From: Amorphophallus konjac
Taxonomy: Eukaryota; Streptophyta; Magnoliopsida; Alismatales; Araceae
Direction: 5' to 3'
DNA length: 64,000 nt
NCBI GenBank assembly: GCA_022559845.1
Contig: CM040118.1
Coordinates: 234,469,224-234,533,223, forward strand
Shown here: in pieces, positions 11,247 to 20,746 of the stretch
How positions within the stretch are numbered: the first letter of the stretch is position 1
Layout of the letters: each line of letters opens with the position of its first letter
The notes under the pieces: generated by a model
Seen by the model: only the letters and a program-made list of their open reading frames with translations
Database searches by the model: none
Told to the model about the DNA's origin: nothing
Made by a program: the position numbers and the translations under genes

Positions 11247-12467
11247 TCAATAAGAACATCTAGCAAAGCAATGTTCATAATAACTATCACTAAAACATAA
11301 AAGGGAGGAGAAGTACATGCTCTCCGGATAGAGCAAGGAAGGGAGACTAGGCAGAGGAGGTGGGCCAGATAGTTGGTGGAGCCAAGCGTGAGACAGCTCC
11401 TGCAATGATGTAGGTGAATATAAATCAGTGTATACTATGGTTTGGCTAGGATCCATGACACATAATGTAGGTGTGGGCATCCTCGGAGGAATTAAGGAGA
11501 GGATTCAACAAGGTAGGAGGAGCAGAGTTTAGAAGCACCTGGGCAAAGGAAGGAGGAGCAACATGAGGCAGGCTGGTGCGTGCATCCTCTGCAACAGAAG
11601 ATGAAGAGGGCAGGGTAAAGCCGCACACAGCAGCCCAAGGAGACGCGGTCTGGGCACCAAGAGGGGGGCCAGACCGACCAGCGCGCACCGCAGCCTTGGC
11701 AGGGCCTACCGCAGCAGGACCAGCACTAGCTGTGCCAACAGCAAGGGTATGCAAGCCGGCAACAGGAGGACCCGTGGCTGGAGAAGCTAACCGAGCACCG
11801 CAAGCAGGAGGGGGCTGCAAAGCGCCAGCAATGACGCGGGGCAGAGCGGCCAGGGAAGGAGAGCAGCTATCAGAGGCAGGAGGGGGCACGACCAGGCCAG
11901 CTTCCACCGCACCAGCAGGAGGAGGAGCATGTGGTGCTTCAACAGCAGCAGTGGCCGGAGTTGTAGGAATGGAGGAAGGAGGGCGCCGAGCAGAAAGTGA
12001 ATGGACGCGTGGGAAGGAGGAGGGGTCGCGGGCAGATGAGACCACCGGCTGGCCAGCAACCGGAGCATCACCGGATGGAGAGACCAGCGAAGGAGAAAGG
12101 GGAGGATCTGCCCCCCCAGGGCCAGCCATGGCTGGGGAGGGCCACGCCCAGCAAGCCCAAGGTCCCACGCTCCAGCACGGGGAAGGAAGAGCGTGAAATT
12201 TTGATTCCACCCCCTCGCCTCCGTAGTTTGGCCTGGCCCTCTAGAAGATAGATCGGGTGATGACACTAGCGGTGCCGCCGACGGGCCCTCTTCCTTATCC
12301 TCCGACGGGTAGGTTAGCCGGATCGGCCCCCTCGAATGACCTGACAGCTTCTTCGTGTTCCCGGAGTTCAAGGGTTTCTTCCAAAAGCACCAACAGCAGC
12401 AGATAGAAGAAGAACGAAGAGTATCGGGAAGAAGGGTTTTTGTGGGGTTTCGTTCAGGAGATCGGAA
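11247..12467 (-). CDS. GC-rich Pro/Ala/Ser-rich open frame of unknown function
   Basis: On the minus strand a 254-codon frame at 11446-12210 is dominated by Pro, Ala, Gly and Ser, ends in a segment SFAQVLLNSAPP, and is followed by a short frame at 11247-11480. GC content rises sharply compared with the AT-rich flanks. Overlapping long frames in other phases show that the frame may be a by-product of GC-rich sequence. The low-complexity N-terminus followed by a SFAQVL-like motif faintly recalls plant LINE ORF1 proteins, but the RNA-binding and zinc-knuckle parts are not seen. It may also be the 5' part of another captured gene whose upstream sequence continues at 41743-42060. Confidence 0.25.
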
Positions 12468-12579
12468 TTGTAGCAACCCTAATAAATGAATAATTGAAAT
12501 GAATTAAAACATATATATTACAGAAGTAATATATAAAAGGAATAGGGTTAATTGGACGAAATAAAACAAAATTAAAAAT

Positions 12580-12816
12580 AACGCCTCTTATTAAGGCGTT
12601 AATTTATAAAGAAACGCCTCTATCCATGGCGTGACTAAAGAAAGGACGCCCACACATGCGGTCGTCAGTTCTCATGCGACCAAATGGGTAAGTAAAAGAA
12701 ACGCCCCTATCTTGGGCGTGTTTTAAAACACGAAACGCCCTTTTTCAAGGCGCTTTTTAAGAAACGCCCTAAAGTAAGGCGTCAATTAAATAATACACGC
12801 CCTGACCAAAGTCGTT
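12580..12816. repeat. Inverted-repeat cluster 1 in the Tekay LTR
   Basis: Units of 18-22 bp have arms ACGCC(C) and (G)GGCGT around 7-9 variable bases. Examples are 12580-12601, 12614-12632, 12701-12719, 12734-12752 and 12764-12782. Units are separated by short AT-rich linkers, often TTAATT or TTTAA. Confidence 0.85.
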
Positions 12817-12956
12817 AATTCCATTCGGAACCGTTCGAACCCAGAACTTATCCAGGGTAAGTGATAACTATGAGAAAGAGTTCGAATGTGGTTATAACTC
12901 AATCTTGGAAATATTACTTTCAATCAAACACTACTTTTGTTAGGACTCCTAAATCC

Positions 12957-12964
12957 TATAAATA
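12957..12964 (+). promoter_or_regulatory. TATA box of the plus-strand Tekay 5' LTR
   Basis: CTATAAATAG lies about 490 bp into the LTR. It is conserved in the other copies near 39018 and, as TTATAAATAA, near 62064. Conservation among three copies and the canonical sequence support a U3 promoter. Confidence 0.6.
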
Positions 12965-13514
12965 GTCTTGATCGAACGAACCCTAAACCTATTTGATCGA
13001 TCATCTGCTATGGTGAGTAAAGAACTGAACGTTCTTTTCTTTCTATCACATGAAGAGTTACTGACTCTTCATCTCTTTCTCTTCTATACAGGTTAGGGAA
13101 AGCCGCATACGTGAAGAACAAAGTACTGTTCTTCCTCTTTCTTCTCCTCTGATTATGTGTGATGAAGAAACTTATGACTGCAGTTCTTCTTCCATAGGAT
13201 CTACAGTGAGTTGACAAAGTGAAGAACGAAGGTCCTTCATCAAATAACTTATTCGTCTGCATCCTCTTCTGTGCGTCCTGCTGCGGTTGATTAAGGTCGG
13301 AAGCCTTCATCAGCATCAACTTTTCTTCTTCCGAGAAGACTCTGTTACAAACAGAGTATTGTTCCCTATCAAGTTCTTCACGTGTCCTTCATCCAGACCA
13401 TACTAAGGTAGGATTTTCTCAAGTCACTGTAGCCCAAACTAAATTGATACAGTACAATAATTATCATGCATATACATGGTTTGGTTTACTATAGTTTCTG
13501 AACGACTTTCTGTT

Positions 13515-14205
13515 AATTTCTGGAAAGAAACGTCCTTAGCAAGGGCGTGACTATGAAATACACGCCCCAGACTAGGGCGCTACTTTACAAGTCACGACCC
13601 TGCCAAGGTCGTCAATTTTGGATTTGACGCCCTGCACACAGGCGTTAATTTCATTTAATCATTAATCACCCATGTTAAGAATTGAGTATCTATGAAATAA
13701 TGATCCTACAATGATGCATGATCACATGTCTTCAAACTTGCTAATTTTATTGTCATGACCATACATTCGTTCTCCATGAATTCTATTATCCTGAAATTAT
13801 TACTGCCCATGAAAATTCATGGTATCTCTTGAATTCACGACCTAGACTAGGTCGTTTTCCATATGTAAACGCCCCATCATAGGGCGTGAATTAAAAATAA
13901 ACGCCCCTTACTAGGGCGCGTATCTGTTAAAATCCTGGAATATATATTCTGTGAAAATAAGAATTTAATGATTAACGCCCCTGACAAGGGCGCGTTTTTG
14001 ATAATTTCTGAAAATAAATATGTTCTGAAAAATATTGTAAATAAAAAGACGCCTGCTACTATAGTCGTCAACTCTTGAAGAAACGCCCCTGCCGAAGGCG
14101 CTTTTTAAATAAATTATTGAATTATTGAAAATTCTGCAAAACGGACCATGTGTAAACGCCCTTCTGTTAGGCGTTAATTACTTGAGAAACGACTTGACCT
14201 AAGTC
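13515..14205. repeat. Inverted-repeat clusters 2 and 3 in the Tekay LTR
   Basis: About a dozen more units follow at 13518-13650 and 13837-14205. Some use different but still complementary arms: ACGACC/GGTCGT at 13594-13612 and 13837-13855, and ACGACTT/AAGTCGT near 14190-14205. Paired changes between units and between LTR copies show that complementarity has been kept. Confidence 0.85.
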
Positions 14206-15680
14206 GTTATTTTACTGTAAACTGATTTTTCCTCTGATTTGCTAACCGATGGTTTATATATTATACATATATATATATATCGGCACTATTCTCCACTCCG
14301 TGAGTATAGTCCCACTTTTCACGGCGTTTTATCGATCACACTCAATTCTCATTGACATACAAGCTCTCCTTTGGACATTCCGTTCCTTGGGACTAGCGAG
14401 TTAGTCATAGAGACCTCCGTAAGACTCCTCGTAGCCTTGGATTCCCTCAAGGCCGACTGAGCTGGTTGTACCCTAAAAATCCATTACACGATCCTTGCCA
14501 TGTCAATCTAAAGAAACATGGTATACCGGCCTTATGATTATACAAAGAGTATATCATAAGAAATTCTTGATGGGATGATGATATCATGCCATATCGTGTC
14601 ATTCTTGTAAACCCCAATTCTATGATAAGAATGAGGGTATCTTGCTTGATCTAATGTTCATATGGACCTCAATTCTATATAAAGAATGTCCATATTGATT
14701 TGTCATGGTACCTAAGTTAAGGGAACCATATTCTACCTAGTTTTATCGACATCGTGATTATACCGTTATTATCGCCATTCTATGTCCTTTGTCATATTTT
14801 GGACTCTATTCTATCAAAGTTGTCATACGTGTCTACAAGCTTGATTATTGAAATTCTATATTGGCTATATAAACAAGAGTGGATGTCAAAACACATGATA
14901 AATGCCTGCGCATATAGGGCCCGATCTGGTCCTGGGAGGAGCACCCGAAAGTACTTGTGCCCATGGGAGTTAAAATGATAAGGTATCTGGCATTATACCG
15001 AGTACTTGACTTGCTTGATTGGACATTCCACACACATCTTGTACTTGAATCATACTTGACTTTACATGAAATGCGTGGCCCGAAAGAGGGTAATTTACTT
15101 GCTTGATACATGATAGCCAAAGTTCTTGACATGACTTGTTAAACGTGCTTGCTTGAATACCTTGAATATACTTGTCATCTTGTTGGAAGTTCATGATTAA
15201 GTTCATCTTGTTTCTTTGATATTACATTCTCTCTATCTTGTCGTTTCATGCGAGCATGCATAGCTTTATTGCATTCATGAAAGATGTAATTACTTAAACC
15301 ACTTGCTAGTACTTGAGATATAATTTCCTACTGAGCGTTCGCTCATTCCGTTTGTCCCTTTCTACTTTTCAGGTAAGTCCGACGACGATGGAAGTCAATC
15401 GGATGGGAATGGTCAAGAGTGAAAGTGATAGAGCTTCTACAAGTGTCGTCTAGTCTTTTCTATAGTTTCTTGAGTCAACTATGTATTCTTTTCCTTTTTA
15501 TTAAACAGAGTATTGGATTTGTAATAGTCTATCCATTATGAAATAAAGGATTGGGTTATCTTACTATTTTACGCATCTCTGTCTTTGAGTCGAATACACG
15601 ACCACTCTGATTGACATGATTGATATAGACACGTTGCGCATCTCCGGGTATCTTCCGCGCTCGGGGCGTGACAGTCTTTG

Positions 15681-15692
15681 TGGTATCAGAGC
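15681..15692 (+). other. Primer-binding site of the plus-strand Tekay element
   Basis: TGGTATCAGAGC, seven bases after the LTR end, complementary to the 3' end of initiator tRNA-Met. Confidence 0.9.
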
Positions 15693-15847
15693 CTAAGGTA
15701 TTCAATTCCTAGGAAACCCAAGTCCAAGGATAGGTTTCAAAACCTTTAACCAAGGAGAGTGGGTAGAACCAAGGGTTAAATGATCAATGAGTCCTTTATA
15801 AGATCATAGTGATATAATACTAACATAGCTATTGTAATTGTAGGATA

Positions 15848-16794
15848 ATGGCTGCCGAACGTGCTCAATGGCGCAACATGCAGCGTACCCTTCAAGGGAT
15901 GACCCAAGTGCTACAACAGGTAGCACAAGGTGGTGCTCCACGAGCTGGAAGCTTACACCAAGCATTCAAGAATATGAATCCCCCGAAGTTCATGGGATCG
16001 ACCGATCCAGACGATGCCGAGCATTGGGTTCGGGAGATTGAACGTATATTCCGTGTCATGCAATGCACGGATCAGGACAAAGTCTTATTAGCTACTTTCC
16101 AGTTAGAAAAGGATGCTAGATGCTGGTGGGAGTCGATTGAAGCTACTATTGACCCAACTCAAGTTACATGGGGTGAATTCGTTGAATATTTCAACGCCAA
16201 ATATTTCTCTGATAGGGTCCAGGAAAAGAAGGCCGCCGAATTTGCCGCATTAAAGCAAAGATCTTTATCGGTGGCTGATTATGAAGCACAGTTCTCTAGA
16301 CTGTCTAGATATGCTAAGCATTTAATTAGCACGGAAAAGATGAAAGCCCGTAGATTTCTTAATGGGCTTAGGCCTCACTACATTACTCAATTGGCGCCTA
16401 TGGATATTCAAGTTTATACTGAAATGGTGCGCCGAGCTCAGTTGCTTGAAGATGCCACGGAATTATCTGATAGGATCCGTGGGAAAGACAAAAAGGAGCA
16501 AGTCACAAGTTCGGGTTCTTTTAAACCCAACTTTAAGAAGAGGCCCAATAATGGAGGTTCTTCCTCTCAAGATCAGAAGTACAAGAAATCCAAGCCTTTC
16601 TCTATCACCACTACCCCTTCAAACGTAGTATGCAAGCATTGTGACAAGGCTGGTCACAAAACAGAAGAATGCTGGAGGAAATTAGGAGCATGTCTCCGTT
16701 GTGGGAGTCGTGAACATCGGATTCCCGATTGTCCATTAATGAATGACCAAGACGGTGAGGGTAAACGCCCAGTGACAAGGAACGCGCGTCTTCA
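15848..16794 (+). CDS. gag: Tekay Gag (5' part of gag-pol, interrupted by insertion)
   Basis: The frame starts at an ATG about 155 bases after the PBS and encodes a retrotransposon gag capsid domain (residues about 40-215, with the typical DAxxWW core ARCWWESI and SVADYEAQFSRL). A basic linker follows, then two CCHC zinc knuckles at 16631-16672 and 16690-16731. These bind the element RNA for packaging. The reading frame runs without a stop to the CTTCA target site at 16790-16794 and resumes in the same phase at 35044, so gag and pol formed one continuous polyprotein before the insertion. Codons that continue past 16794 belong to the inserted TRIM, not to Gag. Confidence 0.93.
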
Positions 16795-17369
16795 TGTTGG
16801 TTTATTCCAACGTTTATTTCCAGCGTCTCCTTGTATTTGGTGTGTACCATGTGGGGTATGGGACCCACGTGGGACCATCGGTGCTTGGCAGCCCAACCCG
16901 TCGCATGGATTATGGGGTCCATGTGCGAAGCCCCTCATGCCCGCCCACAGCACGTCATAGACGTGGGGCTCTGCGCTGCCATAAGGAAATACGGTCTAAC
17001 CTTCGCTACCAGCTCGAGCTTTTAGCGCAACGGTAGGGGCTTGATCCTGTAAACTGGTATCAGAGCGAGGTCACGGGTTCAAATCCCAGGTGCCGCTGGG
17101 GGGGAGATTGTTGGTTTATTCCAACGTTTATTTCCAGCGTCTCCTTGTATTTGGTGTGTACCATGTGGGGTATGGGACCCACGTGGGACCATCGGTGCTT
17201 GGCAGCCCAACCCGTCGCATGGATTATGGGGTCCATGTGCGAAGCCCCTCATGCCCGCCCACAGCACGTCATAGACGTGGGGCTCTGCGCTGCCATAAGG
17301 AAATACGGTCTAACCTTCGCTACCAGCTCGAGCTTTTAGCGCAACGGTAGGGGCTTGATCCTGTAAACA
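16795..17369 (+). mobile_element. TRIM (miniature LTR element)
   Basis: Two LTRs of about 260 bp (16795-17054 and 17109-17369), identical by eye, flank only 54 bp. That interior starts with the PBS TGGTATCAGAGC at 17055 and ends in the purine tract GGGGGGGAGAT before the second LTR. LTR ends are TGTT...AAAC(A). No protein is encoded, so it depends on proteins from other elements. Its left flank CTTCA does not recur at its right end; the matching CTTCA is at 35039-35043, after the neighbouring SIRE array. The LTR is not Cassandra: no 5S-like stretch was found in it. Confidence 0.9.
17023..17086 (+). promoter_or_regulatory. tRNA-like pol III A and B boxes across the TRIM LTR/PBS junction
   Basis: TAGCGCAACGG (17023-17033) matches the A-box pattern and GGTTCAAATCC (17076-17086) matches the B-box consensus, 42 bp apart as in tRNA genes and tRNA-derived SINEs. 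The span crosses the LTR end and covers the PBS. The first half also occurs in the 3' LTR, but the B box is only in the interior. No acceptor-stem pairing typical of a real tRNA was recognised. Confidence 0.5.
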
Positions 17370-17689
17370 AATGTTGTGTCTCTTAGGCACAAGCATGTGC
17401 TATGTTACTTTGATGATAGCAATGCTATTTGGTTTTGATGATAGCAACACAGTGAGTGCATTTGAGTGCATTTGATATTGTATTTTGATGATAGCAATGT
17501 TATTGTGCATTGATGATTGCAATAAACAAAGTGCATTTCTATGCATTCTTATGCATTCTTATTCTTGAGCATTCTGCATATTGATAGCAACATGAATGAT
17601 GATGTTTAGCATTGATGGCATTTGCTCTTTATATATGTGCATTGCATTATGTCAGATATCATGTCTCTGCATATATCATGTCTGGGTAG

Positions 17690-18085
17690 CAAAGTCTATA
17701 CACTGGATTGTGTATTTGTGCATCATGCAAGTCTATACATTGGACTCTCGTTCAAGCCTATGCATTGCATTGGTTAAGTGTGTACAGCGTCAACGCGTGA
17801 AGTCTGTACAGCCGGGTCATATGCTCCTAAGTCTATGCATTACTGTTCATGCATCAGTATTCATCAAGTCTGTACAGCATGTCTCTCACGTTGGAAGTCT
17901 ATACATTGGTGTGGGTCATCCAAGTCTGTACACTTGCTGCACTGTTCAAGCTCATACACTGGCAGCTCTGCTTAAGTCTATACATTCGCTGCAGAGATCA
18001 CTGTCAAGTCTGCACATTGGTCTTCGATTTCAAGTCTATACACTGGCTTATTCTTCAAGTCTGTACAGCCGTTTGCATTGGATTT
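17690..18085 (+). repeat. AAGTCTRTACAYTGG interspersed array in the SIRE LTR
   Basis: About 14 copies of CAAGTCTATACATTGG or CAAGTCTGTACAGC occur at 25-35 bp spacing, separated by unrelated sequence. Copies recur at 24930-25315 and 32140-32535. A 170-codon open frame through the array is a by-product of the repeats and has no protein features. Confidence 0.8.
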
Positions 18086-18107
18086 CATGTCTAGACGTTG
18101 CACTGTA

Positions 18108-19225
18108 GCATCCATTGTCTTCGTGTTGTGTTTACGTCTTCGTGTTAATTTTGTGTTCAAGTCTTCATGATTGTTTTTGTATTTCTATCTTTGAGTCATC
18201 TTTTCGCTGGGTCTTTAAGTCTGTCTAGGTTCAAGTGTCGTTTCACTTCGCGTCGTTCTCCGTGCTGTCTGTCACCTCGTGGTGTTTTTCATAATTGTGT
18301 CTTCGCGTTATCTTGTGTATCTGGTCTTCGTGTTGTGTTCGTGTCATTCCCTCTATTATGTCTTCGTGTCACTTACTGTAGTTCTTCGTATTGTTTCAGT
18401 GTCTACGTCGTCGTGTTACCCCGTGTCAATTACTGTTCTTGACTTCGTGTCAAATCACTGTTCTGTCTTCGTGTTGTTCCTACACTCTGTGTCGATTTCA
18501 TCTTTTGTCTTTGTCTTGTGTTTTCATAACCTCGTGTTAGTGTTTCTGTGACTTCGTTCATGTTTCGTAACCACACTTCGTGTTGGTTACTGTTGTTTCT
18601 GTGACTTCGTGTCATGTTTCCACACTTCGTGTCGTTCTCTATGTAGTGTGTGCTTTTGTCACCACTATACTTCGTGTCGTTGTTCTTCACTTCGTGCTGA
18701 TTACACCGTCTTCGTGTTGGTCTTTCTCATTAGACCTCGTGTCGTTCTCGCTTTAACCACACTTCGTGTTGCTTTACGTAGACCTCGTGTCTTGCTTGTT
18801 TGCAACCACTTCGTGTCGGTTTCTGCTGTCAGCCCATGTTGTCCTCGTGTTGTTTTTCACCTCGCGTCGATTATTGTTTTCATCTTCTGCGTGTAGTTCT
18901 CTTTGTAGTGTTATCTCTGTTACAAGTTGCATATCGTGTTATCATTTATGTCTGTATGGTTTTACTTCGTGTCGTTTCTCCGTCTCAGGTCTTCGTGTCG
19001 TTCGTATGTTGAAACCACACTTCGTGTTGGTTTCTGTTCTGTCTCCATGTATCTTGTGTCGTTCTTCTTTTTACCTCGTGTTGTTTTATAACCTCACTTC
19101 TTGTCGTTCTCTTCGTTGTGTCTGTTCTGTCACAGTGTATCTCGTGTCATTCTTTCCTTACCTCGTGCTGTAGTCACCTTGTGTATCTCGTGTCGTTCTC
19201 AGTGCATCTAGTATTGCTACTACAT
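18108..19225 (+). repeat. CTTCGTGTCGTT degenerate array in the SIRE LTR
   Basis: Dozens of copies of CTTCGTGT(C/T)G(T)T or CCTCGTGTTG, at 15-40 bp spacing in C/T-rich sequence, fill about 1.1 kb. It is repeated in LTR 2 (25338-26460) and LTR 3 (32558-33680). The core is not palindromic, so it differs from the inverted-repeat arrays in the other LTRs. Confidence 0.8.
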
Positions 19226-19427
19226 ACTTCGTGCAGATCTAGTTATTGTGGCCCTCATTTTTAATGGCTTTTCATCTCCTTGCAGGTCCGAGGAAGAAAT
19301 ATTTCCACGTGACTGGGCAGCACGTGATCCGAGGCTGGAATGAAGCCTGCTGAGAGACTGCCACGTGGACCGAATTCTTAGGGCTGGAAATGTGGAGGTC
19401 ACACGTCGTGGCTGATGCTGCTGCTGC

Positions 19428-19438
19428 TGCTATATATA
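19428..19438 (+). promoter_or_regulatory. TATA box of SIRE-like LTR 1
   Basis: GCTATATATATGAG follows a CTG-rich run. It is conserved near 26658 and 33887. A long purine-rich (GAAGAAG/AGAGAG) leader follows in all three LTRs. Confidence 0.5.
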
Positions 19439-20592
19439 TGAGACCTTCGTCCACAGATGAAGGTGATCGAGTTGGCGTGAAGAAACGCTTATACAGAGAG
19501 CCACGATCCAGATAGAAGAAGAAAAGAGAAAGAAGAAGAGCAGAAGGAGAAGAAGAGAGGTAGAGAGCTCGAGAAGAGTGTGAAGAGAAGAAGAAGCAGA
19601 GAGTAAGAGGAGAGCAGAAGAAAGAGAAAGAAAGATAGAGAGTGAGCGAGAGAGCTCGTGGAGAAGAAGGAAGATCTTACCTGAAGATCCGTCTACTGGA
19701 CCGTGGATCAAATCCAGGCCAGTCAGCTCCGTTGAGAGCCACATTGTGCACTTCATCTTTCAGCTTTCTGTTTTGCTGAAGTCATTTTTCGTTTATTGTT
19801 TTTCCTTTGTTTTCTGGTTTGCTGTGCTTTCCGATACTCTGTAGAGAGGTCGGGGTTCCTCCTGTGGATCAGGAGAAGGGAGATATGATCTCCGGTTGCA
19901 AGTAGCTGGGAGCTACTTGTGGGTTCCCTCCGGTTTGGAGGAAGGGAGACTTGTCTCCGGTTCTGGGCTTGTGGATTGCAAGTCCAGGGGTCCCTCCTGG
20001 TCTGGAGGAAGAGAGGTCTTCGACCTCTGGTTTGCTGGTGACTGGAAGTCACCGGTTGGTTCCCTCCTGGTCTGGAGGAAGAGGGGAGGTTGTTCCCCTG
20101 GTCAAGCTGTGTGGCAGCACCTGTTGCAGACTGAGTCTGCTGTTTCTAGCGTGAGCTAGTGGAAGCCACACTCGGTTTGAGTGTGGGGTGGATGTAGGTC
20201 TGAAGGACCGAACCACCTAAAAATCCCGTGTGCATTGTGGTTTGATTGCTTATGTTTTGCTTCCACTAGATGAATGCATAGGGGGCGCTCCATGTACTTG
20301 GCTTCCGGTTGAGAAGAAGAGTTAATTAGTCTTCTTAGATTGGTTTATGTTGTCAGCAGAGCGAAATCTTAGTTGAGCGTTTGTTTGTCTAAATCAGCCT
20401 AGTTAGCTTTCCAGTGATCTCACTGTATGCGTGTTTTGTTCCGCAACTGATTATTATCCTTTAAGCTTGTCTAGTTAGCGAACTAGTAATTCTAGTGAGC
20501 ATCATATTTTAACTGGGCGAAAGAGTTTTTTTTTATTTTAAGGGTTATATTCATTCACCCCCCCCTCTGAATACTGCACCGAACCTAACAAT

Positions 20593-20604
20593 TGGTATCA
20601 GAGC
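20593..20604 (+). other. SIRE-like primer-binding site, first interior
   Basis: TGGTATCAGAGC two bases after LTR 1, matching initiator tRNA-Met. Confidence 0.9.
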
Positions 20605-20746
20605 AGGTCTCTGATCTATCAGATCTAACAATCTGCAGAGGATCCTGCTGATTTGTTTGGTGCTTTTCAGAGTGTGCTTTCAGTGCTCGATATTTTGTTT
20701 TATCGACTTGTGCATTGCTTTGCTCATCTGGTTGCCTCTTACTTAA

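Larger units (their letters stand above)
12469..15673 (+). repeat. 5' LTR of the plus-strand Tekay element
   Basis: A 3205 bp LTR with TG...CA ends. It contains a TATA box near 12957, three clusters of short inverted repeats, a TA-dinucleotide run near 14262-14280, and a conserved AG/GTAAGT splice-like site near 15371. Confidence 0.95.
17372..20590 (+). repeat. SIRE-like LTR 1
   Basis: A 3219 bp LTR. It has an extra 10-base ATGCATTCTT unit near 17541 relative to the other two. In its last third it matches LTR 3 closely and LTR 2 poorly. Confidence 0.95.

Noticed and set aside
11576..12196. Plus-strand 206-codon ORF
   Set aside because: It overlaps the minus-strand GC-rich frame, is composed of Ala/Gly/Pro/Arg low-complexity sequence and has no recognisable motif. 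Long frames on both strands reflect GC content.
12580..14205. CRISPR-like spaced repeats
   Set aside because: Units are short palindromes with variable arms and irregular spacing, duplicated in both LTRs of a eukaryotic retrotransposon. There are no uniform direct repeats, spacers or cas genes.
16795..16960. C-terminal extension of Tekay Gag past the zinc knuckles
   Set aside because: The frame beyond 16794 is TRIM sequence. The true continuation is at 35044.
17023..17100. A functional tRNA gene
   Set aside because: A and B boxes are present, but no acceptor-stem pairing or credible anticodon arm was recognised, and the PBS occupies the middle of the would-be tRNA.
17596..19173. Open frames of 80-170 codons in the SIRE LTR
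   Set aside because: They run through degenerate repeats in several phases at once, have biased Ser/Cys/Val composition and no domain, and recur identically in all three LTRs. They are by-products of the arrays.
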